In this document: positions 1 through 7,500 of the stretch, one piece after another
Layout: every line of letters starts with the position of its first letter
Numbering within the stretch: position 1 is the first letter of the stretch
Notes under the pieces: model-generated
Told to the model about the DNA's origin: nothing
The model's input: only the letters and a program-made list of their open reading frames with translations
Database searches by the model: none
Position numbers and translations under genes: made by a program
Assembly: GCA_013416795.1 (NCBI GenBank)
Contig: RQSC01001236.1
Location: forward strand, 9,197-24,384
Direction of reading: 5' to 3'
DNA: 15,188 bases
Origin: Prasinococcaceae sp. CCMP 1430
Lineage: Eukaryota > Prasinodermophyta > Palmophyllophyceae > Prasinococcales > Prasinococcaceae

Positions 1-150
1 GCCGCGGCGCGGCGGCGGCGCGCGCCGCCATGGCGAGCGCGGGCGCAAGCGCGCGGTGTGTGCGCGGTGTGTGACACGCGCTCGTGCTCCTCGCGCGGTG
101 CGGGCTGCGCAACCGGCTTCCGAGAGGCCCAACAAGGCCGTAAGCTTACG

Positions 151-188
151 TAAGGGTCTACGGGTATACCCTAACCCTAACCCAAACC
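151..188. repeat. Interstitial telomere-like repeat, possibly head-to-head
   Basis: Two exact CCCTAA units lie at 169-180, followed by CCC and a degenerate AAACC. Just to the left, degenerate G-rich units (TAAGGG at 151-156 and TACGGG at 159-164) point the opposite way, meeting at the palindrome GGGTATACCC (162-171). The palindromes CGTAAGCTTACG (139-150) and TTACGTAA (146-153) adjoin. TTAGGG is the telomere unit of many eukaryotes, including haptophytes. The block is too short to be a functional telomere, so it is either a relic of a telomere fusion or healing event or a chance short array. Confidence 0.5.
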
Positions 189-255
189 TTATCCGTTGCG
201 CGTCCCTCCGGGAACGCGACAAGCTACGCGCCCGCCAAGTGATAGCGGCTCTTAC

Positions 256-520
256 CTGGCTCGTAGACGGCGTCGACGACGACGCCCAGCTCGCCCGAAT
301 TGACGACGCCCATGGGCGTAACCAAGCTGGCCTTGCACTTGACGACGGTCTTGCTGAGCACCATGGCGGCCTCGGCGTCCTTCGCGACGGCCTCAGCGGG
401 GCTCTTGCGATGGCCGCGCGGTTGGCCAGGAGGTCCTCGGCGAACCTATCGCCTACATTTCGCCGGAATCTGTCGGGCCCAGGTGCTCGGGACGCATGAA
501 GCTCGCAATGGCATCGCAAA
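256..520 (-). pseudogene. Possible broken gene fragment ending at a splice donor
   Basis: Read on the minus strand, this stretch looks protein-like, but only if three frames are used in turn. About 520-480 gives ASFMRPEHLGP, about 480-410 gives DRFRRNVGDRFAEDLLANR, and about 408-258 gives KDAEAAMVLSKTVVKC followed by MGVVNSGELGVVVDAVYEP. The last ends at CAG|GTAAG (minus donor at 255), a good splice donor. The frame changes near 478 and 410 suggest single-base indels in a decayed gene, or sequence errors. The FMRPEHLG then FRR order faintly recalls SNF2-family ATPases, but this is not enough for a call. One alternative is a live exon whose next exon lies off the window; another is chance coding-like sequence in GC-rich DNA. 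The telomere-like block lies about 70 bases past the donor. Confidence 0.25.
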
Positions 521-1016
521 GGCACGCGCAGAGCCTGCAGCCCAGTGCCAATCCCTGTGACGGCGTCGCGGTTCGACACCGAACCCAACTGCATCGCTCT
601 AACGCTCGCCCTCGTGCCGCTCAAAGGCAAGGATCCGATTTCGTCCAGTTTTGGGGCGGGAGCGCACGCCCGTGTGTAGGGTGAGGCTCACCTGCCCCGA
701 TATCACTGGGCAGCCGCTGCGCTCGAAGCGGCTAAACTCCGCCGTCTTCATGGCTCGACTTCATTCCGCAGTGCAAAAGTGGTGATTTGCGCGCCCGCGA
801 GGAGCCTTTTTCAATCCACGGACACCTGCTGAACATCTCCGTATTTCTGCACATCACCATGCATCCAATCCAACAATGTCCCGCATTACAAAAGTCCGCA
901 CGTCATCGCGCCATCTACTCGCCTTGCACCCTCTCGCTGGGAGCTATCCGTTGGCTGCCGTCGCCATCGAATCGAACGTCCATCGCCATCGCAGCGTCGC
1001 CCGCATTGGAAGTGAC

Positions 1017-1039
1017 CTCACTTTTTTTCTCTGTTGCAG
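1017..1039 (+). other. Textbook 3' splice acceptor, possible 5' UTR intron end
   Basis: CTCACTTTTTTTCTCTGTTGC followed by AG (1038-1039) is a long pyrimidine tract ending in TTGCAG, the strongest acceptor-like sequence in the window. No coding exon follows, so if it is used it most likely ends an intron in the 5' UTR of the gene starting at 1512. Its T-rich tract differs from the three coding introns, whose acceptor tracts are weak. The matching donor was not identified. Confidence 0.4.
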
Positions 1040-1064
1040 CAGGCCATCACACACACAGGCACAC

Positions 1065-1094
1065 TGTCATTGTCAGTGTCAGTGTCAGTGTCAA
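1065..1094 (+). repeat. TGTCAG hexamer tandem repeat
   Basis: Five consecutive hexamers: TGTCAT, three copies of TGTCAG, then TGTCAA. The array is preceded by a short CA run (about 1049-1057). It is a simple microsatellite with no sign of function. Confidence 0.85.
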
Positions 1095-1159
1095 AACACA
1101 CGCAAAAAGTGGAAACGGAAATGTGAGCGGGTGGTGGGAGCGCGCGACTTCGAACAGCC

Positions 1160-1223
1160 GCGCGAACGCGCGCGCGCGCACGCGCGCCAACAGCCCCCCC
1201 CCCCTCCCCCCCCCACACACACA
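1160..1223. repeat. CG-alternating, poly-C and CA low-complexity tract
   Basis: Alternating CG/CA sequence (about 1167-1187) is followed by eleven C (1194-1204), one T, nine C (1206-1214) and a CA run. Alternating purine-pyrimidine DNA of this kind can adopt Z-form, and the G-rich complement of the C runs could form a quadruplex. Both statements are inferences from composition. Confidence 0.7.
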
Positions 1224-1511
1224 TCACCACCACCGGCAACGCGGCGAGGCCGACGCGCGACGCCAGAGCGCGCGCCGCGGGCGGCGCCGCGCGCGCGCGT
1301 CGACGCCGCGCTCGCGCGACGGGGAGGGCGGAGGGCTCCCGGCTCCGTCCTGGCGAGCGGGGCGGGCGCGCGCGGAGGGCGCGTCGAGGGCACAAGCCAA
1401 GCAGGGCCTCGAGGACTTCCCCGCGACGACGGGCCCGCGCCGCGCCGCTAGGCCTGCGCCTCGCCCTCGGGACTAGGGCGCCCGCGGGACGCGGCCGTCG
1501 GAGCGGTCGGC

Positions 1512-4500
1512 ATGTCTCAGTACTGTCTCGGCGGTGTGTACGGGCGGCGGGCGGACACGACGCGGCCCCTTCCGCACGCCGGAGTCACACCCATGACGAG
1601 GCACTTCTCCCTCGCGCGGCGCCGGAGGCGGCACGGGCACCGCGCGGCGCAGTGCCTGGCGGCGCTGCTGCGTGGGCCGTCGGCGCGGGGCGCGCTGGGC
1701 GCGACAGTCGCGCTGCTGGTCGTTGCGGTGGCAGGCTGCGGCCTGCTCGCAGTGAGGCTCGGCGCGATGCCGTCGCTCTCGTGGTCCGCATTCCTCGGCC
1801 GAAGCGGCGGCTCGTCCCTGCTCCGTGCGCCTGGTGCCCACTTCGGCGGCAGCAGCAGCGACCTGCTGTCCATGCTGGTCCCGACGCACACGTGCGTGCG
1901 CGAGCGAGTGCGCGCCACCGCCCCAGGACTGACCCCGCGCGTGCGCAGACGCGAGGCTGACGCGCGCACGCGCGTCCTGGCGAACGGACGTGCCATTTCC
2001 ACGCTGCATCCATCGCAGGGCGCAGCAGCGCGAGCCGTCCCATCGCTGCGGCGCGCCCACGCTCCCTGCCCCGCCGCCCGGCGCGCTGCCCCCTGGCGGC
2101 GCGCCCGCCGTCGGCATATGCACGCTCGTGCGCGACGAAGCGCGCGCGCTGCGTGAGTGGTTGCATCATCACGCCGCTGTCGGCGTGTCTGTCGTGTACG
2201 TGTACGACGACAGCTCAACGGACGACACGGCCGAGGTGCTGGCCCCGTACGAGGCCGCTGGCTTCGCGCGGCGCGTGCCATGGCCATCAGACCACGCCCA
2301 GGCGGCCGGGGTGGTGTGCGACGGCGGGGAGTCTGGCGAGTACAGTTATTGCCAGACCGCCGCGCTCAACGACTGCCTCGAGCGCGCCGCTGCGGGCGAC
2401 ATGGCGACGGGCAGCTGGCTGGCATTCGTCGACACCGACGAGTTTCTCGTGCCAAAGCTGCCGCTGCGCACGGTACAGCAGGCGATCGAATCGTACGTCG
2501 GCATGGGCGCCGGCGCCGATGGGAGCGCGTGCGATGTGCTCGCGGTGCCTGGGGCCTTGCACGGCTCGAACGGCGCCGTCGCTCGGCCGTCCAACGGTGA
2601 GCTCGCATCGGACGCGTTCGCCGCTCGTGGGCCTTGGGAGTTCCCCAATGTGAGCGCCCGCCATGATGCCGGTGGGGAGGCCGACGGGGAAGCGCCCCTC
2701 TCCTCATCATCGTTGCCGCAGCTCGAGGCGCTCGTGCGCGCCTTCGACGGGTCGAAACGTTCGTTTGAGAAGGACGCGATCAAGCCGAAGAGCTTCATTC
2801 GACTCAGCGACGCGGTGCGCACAGGGGACGTGAGCTTCGAGCGACTCGAAGGCCGGGAGACAGGATGTGGATCGCACCTGCCCGTCGCCCGCAGTCGCGA
2901 CGCAGCTGCGTTCGGCACGGGAGGAGGGGGCGCCGTCGTGTGCACCCTGATGCCTGCGGCGACGTGCATCGCTCGCGTCGGCGACTTCAACGAAGAGGAG
3001 GTTGCCAAGCAGGAACGGCGCCGCAGGAGGCACGCCGCATGGAAAGCCGAGGGAGGGACTCGACGCGCCACCAAGATTCGAATACGCAGCACATCAAACC
3101 ATACCCTCGACGCGACGCCCGTACGCGGTCTAGAAGACGACGCGGCTCTTGTGATGCTGCGTTTGAAGAGGAAGCAGCAGAGGCAGCGTGCTAGGCAGGC
3201 GCAGGAGCATCGTCTCCAGCGGTTGGCACGCGGCGGCTCCCTTACCGCGAGCTCCCGCGGTCTGAGGCACCTCATGCAGGACGACGCTCGAGACGATTTT
3301 GTGGCACAAAAGTCCGCCGGAACATCTCTACCGCTTGGGCACCTGCCAGAGCCGTCGGTGATTACGCAGGGCTTCAACAAAGGCATGGCTGTGCGAGTGC
3401 TAGAGTCATCGCCTGCGGACGCGCTGCTGTGGTACAATCACTACAAGATGAAGTCCTCGGAGGACTGGGGATGGAAGCAGATCAAGGGCGTAGCGCAGGC
3501 CCGAGGTGACAACAAGTGGCGATCGGTGACGGCCAACAAGCTCGACAGAAACGAGGAGCCCGTCGACGCATCGACGCGCGCGCTCGCCGACATCGTTGCC
3601 TCGTCGCTCGGAGGGCGCGTCTCCGACTCGGGCGGTACGCACGCCGGCACCGTCGTTGTCGTAGACTCCTCGCCTCAACCCTTCAGCCAGAGCAGCGGCG
3701 CACAGCTTATGCTCAGACTATTGCACGCTGCGGGCGCTGGCGTGGGGACAGACGCCACCCTCGGCGCGACGAGCAAGCTCGTCGACGGCCAACCTGGGCT
3801 GAGCACGCTGGCCGAACGAGCCATGTGCACCCTTCCGTCCGCACCAGCTTTCGGTGCCGGCGCACCCGAGTCGCTGGCTGCAGAGCCCGTGTCATTAGAG
3901 GCCGCTCGCTGGGGGGACGATGCAGCGCGATGGGTGCGCCAGCTCGTTCACAGCAATGCGGCACGACAGGTCCGCACGCAGTCTGCGCCAGCACTCATCG
4001 GCTTTGATACGGCAAGAGGCGACAACGCTATCGTCGGCGGAGGCGGCGCGCTCGCGCTCACGCTGTCGCACGGGACGCGATGGACGAGCGTGCTGCCGCC
4101 AGATTCCGTCTTTGTTGTGTCAATTGGCGAGCCCGTGGTGGTCGCCAGCGACATGCTGGCCGCCGGGTGGTGCGACACGCTCGCGCAGGGACACGCGCTG
4201 TGGGCTGCGCTCACTGTGCTCACGCTCGATGCCGTCGCCCAGTTTCGCCACAAGCTCGTCGTGGCACCCGCGGCCAAGCACGCACCACGAGCGGTGCTGC
4301 GCGAGTGCATGGGTGCCCTTGAGGTCTTCGGCGTGTCGAGCTGCGGTGGGCTCATGACGCCGTCTGAAAAGGAGCTCGAATGGATTGCCAACTCCTCGAC
4401 AGCTACCGCTGACGCGCAGCACATCGGGAGCGAGAGCGCTCCCACCGCCGCTGTCGGCCGCGGTCGTGACGTCGGCGATGGCGGCCGAGCGAGCGCGTCT

Positions 4501-7500
4501 TCGCCAATCTCGCTGGCGAACGCCCTCTTTGCGATGGCGCGAGTGGCTGCTGCTGGGACGCGCGCTTCCGCATTTGCGTCGGATGTGCGAACTTCGGATG
4601 CAGCGGGCTGGCTCGGTGGGGTTGTCGGGGACGGCGGCAGTGCCGCGACGCCACTCGACATTGCATATGCGGCAGTCAGATTATCAGGCGTCGGCGAGGC
4701 CAATCGAGGCGAGGTGCCGTTGCAGAGGACGGCCGGCACTGCGGCGGACGCGTTCGAAGCGTTGCGAGACGCACGAGACGCGCTGGCGTGGCGAGTATGC
4801 GCAGGCCGAAGCGCACACGCGCAACGTATGGCGAGGCCTTCTTCTGATGGCGAGGGTCCGACCGACAATGTTGGTGGCGCACGCGTTGGATTTGGGGGCG
4901 ACGCAGCTGCGAGTGGAGACACGGACGCGGTGAAGGCAATCAATGCAGGTAGGCCCCCCTCGAACTCGAATGTCGGGTCTCTTGCAGCGCACGGTGCGCT
5001 CGCAGTCAACGCGAGTGCTTCAGCGACCCAAGTCGGCCGTCACATTGAGCAGGCGAGCGTTGGAACCCTCGAGCACTACGACGTGCTCATCGCCCGAGGC
5101 TTTCGGTGTGCCGGAGCGCCTCTCTCGCGCTCTGAGATGCACACTCTCAACGACGCCACGCCTGTGCCAGGCCCCGAGTACTGCGCCAGCATGTGCGACG
5201 CTCTCGACGAGTGCGCGCACTTCTTGTATGCAGGCTTCGGGAGGTGCTGCCGCCTCTTCGACGCACGGGCCTGCAATACAACGATGCCAGGCACGGGGAC
5301 GCTGCAGACGTACACCAAACGTGCGCGAGCGACACAGACTCTTGCCGAAGTTGACATTGAGGCGTACATGCACTCGGTGACTGCGAAGCGCCGGGCACTG
5401 CCAGACGCCGACGCGCAGAGACTTCTCCTCACGCCTGGGGACGACATCGAGCAATCGCGAGGCCCACTGTCTCAGGTCAAAGCTGGGCTGACTCTCATGA
5501 AGGCCAACCCGCGCAGGTTTCGCGTGGTGACGCCCGTGGCCTCCGCTGCGTCCGCAGCACAGAACGAGGAGGAGGTCCGCGCCATGTCCTCTGCGGCGGT
5601 GGCAGACTCTGTCACTAGCCATGCTGACAACGGTGCAGGCATTCTTGTTGGAGACGATTCGGGTGTTCGAGGGGACGGGGATGACACTGGTGGCGCTCAC
5701 GGCGTCCCATCGTCAAACCGCGTGGGCAATGCATTCATTGGCGCGGGAGACGGCCTCGACTGCCAGCGCGGAAACACCACTGTGCTCATAGCAGTGATGA
5801 GCACATCGTCGCCTTCGAGTGCAGCATCGCGTGCCACCATTCGCGCGACGTGGGGCGATCGTACCACGCCGACGCGTATGAACGTGTGTGGCGTCGGTAC
5901 GGCGGATGTGGTCTTCGTTGTGAGCGCCCGCGCACTTGAACGCTCGAGCGCTCTGCGAGAGGAAGCGCAGCTGCACGGTGACATCTTAGGCGTGCACATC
6001 GAGGACTTCGGCGCCTCGTCTGCGCGCGCTGGTGGTGACGCAGCTCACGCCGTCGATGACGGACGCCCGGCACCATCCTCGTCGCTCTTTAGGACGCCCG
6101 ACCTTACCGTTTGTGCCACACATGAGAACACCACCGGCGCACCATACGGCAGCGATGAGGCTGGGGCGTGTCCGCACACGGTGCTCGACAGAGACAGTTA
6201 CCTTCACTTGCCGTACAAGCTCGCAGCGATGGTCGGGCTCTTCGCGACCGCTCCTGCATACGCCAAGTATGACTTTTTCATGAAGTTCGACGAGGACGGC
6301 GTCGTGAACGTCCCAGCAGTTCTGCGCTTGGCTGGCACTCTCGACCCGAGGCTCACGTACGCCGGCAGCTTCGTCGACTGCGCGCCGGTGCCAAGCCGCG
6401 GCAAGTGGGCAGATCCGCAGGCGGCCGCTCACGCGCGCACGTACGCAGCCCCTTATGCGCTGGGAAGCAGGGGCTACATCCTCGGCCGCGGGGTGGTCAA
6501 GTACGCCGCTCGCAGGCTCGCCGATATGTCACCAACATCCGCGCTTGGGCTGGCGGCGACAACCGTGGCGTCGCTCTCGCGCGTCAACGAGGATGCTATG
6601 CTGGGCGCGCTGCTCGCGCCCGTGCTGCAGCACGTGCAGGTGCGGCTTGTGGATAGGGAGAGCGCGTTTGGAGCACGTTCGGCGGGGCGGCGCGGTCGTG
6701 GACGACGTGGTATGGAAATGCAATCGCAAGGGCGCGCACTGCAACAGGTCACGTCACGATTTGCCGGGCGCGCCGCCGATGCGCCAGCAGCTGCGCTTAA
6801 GCGGCTGCGCGAACACCCCAATAAGGCGGAGCTCCTCACCGTGACGCAGCTGAAGACGCCCGAGCAGGTCGCTGAGGCATTCATTATAATCGCCGGTGAC
6901 GCGAGCAGGACACGCACATCTGGCACGACTGGCGTCAAAGAGAGCCCCACGTTGGTCGAACCGCCGTCGTCGATTGCCAGGTCCATGCCAGTCGCTGTTC
7001 GCGCGGCAGAGGAGGCGCAGTCGCGCTCGGCCGCGCTGCTTCAGGCGCAGCGCGGCGATTTGTACGGCGCGCAGTGGTCCGGCCGTGGTCAAGATGCGGG
7101 CGGGTCTTTCAGACGGCGCGTGGCAGCTGAGACATTTGCGTTCGGCGGTGCATCCGCTTCGGTGACTGAGGATCTCCAGTGGAGACAGGGGGGGCATCAG
7201 CATGCGCTCCGCACGGTGCACGAGCAGCAGCGCGACTCATTGCGCGAGGCCGACGACGCTGCACCCCAAATTGCACTCCTGGGCTTCCACCACTCAGGCA
7301 CGAGCATCGCGATGCGGCTGGCCATGTTGCTCGGCATATGGGGCGGCGATTTGGAGGATTTCGAGCTGTCTCCCTCTAACCCGCTCATGAAGTTCTGGGA
7401 GCGCAGCGATGTTGTCGAGGCCAATCAGGAACTCTTTGACGCAGGCTGGGCGCACTCTGTCGCGCACGGGGTGGGAAGGGGCGACGCGGCAGCGCCTCCT

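Larger units (their letters stand above)
600..1511 (+). other. Upstream non-coding region of the giant transferase gene
   Basis: No recognisable protein is encoded on either strand; the open frames here translate to low-complexity Arg, Ala, Pro and Ser text. The left half (about 760-1010) is less GC-rich than its surroundings. A strong 3' splice acceptor sits at 1017-1039, then a hexamer repeat, then CG-alternating and poly-C tracts, then dense GC sequence up to the gene start. The region probably includes promoter and 5' UTR of the gene at 1512. No TATA box was seen. Confidence 0.45.

Noticed and set aside
570-585. GGTTCGACAC, a tRNA B-box-like sequence
   Set aside because: No T-stem pairing, anticodon arm or acceptor stem can be built around it; it is simply a small hairpin GGTTCG-ACAC-CGAACC.
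787-1476. Overlapping plus-strand open frames upstream of the giant gene
   Set aside because: The translations are low-complexity and cross a microsatellite, a poly-C tract and a splice acceptor; no domain or homology was recognised.
1990-2018. GTG at 1990 as the start of the giant protein
   Set aside because: It is not an ATG, and it lies inside the predicted intron; an upstream exon supplies an ATG, a membrane anchor and matching splice sites.
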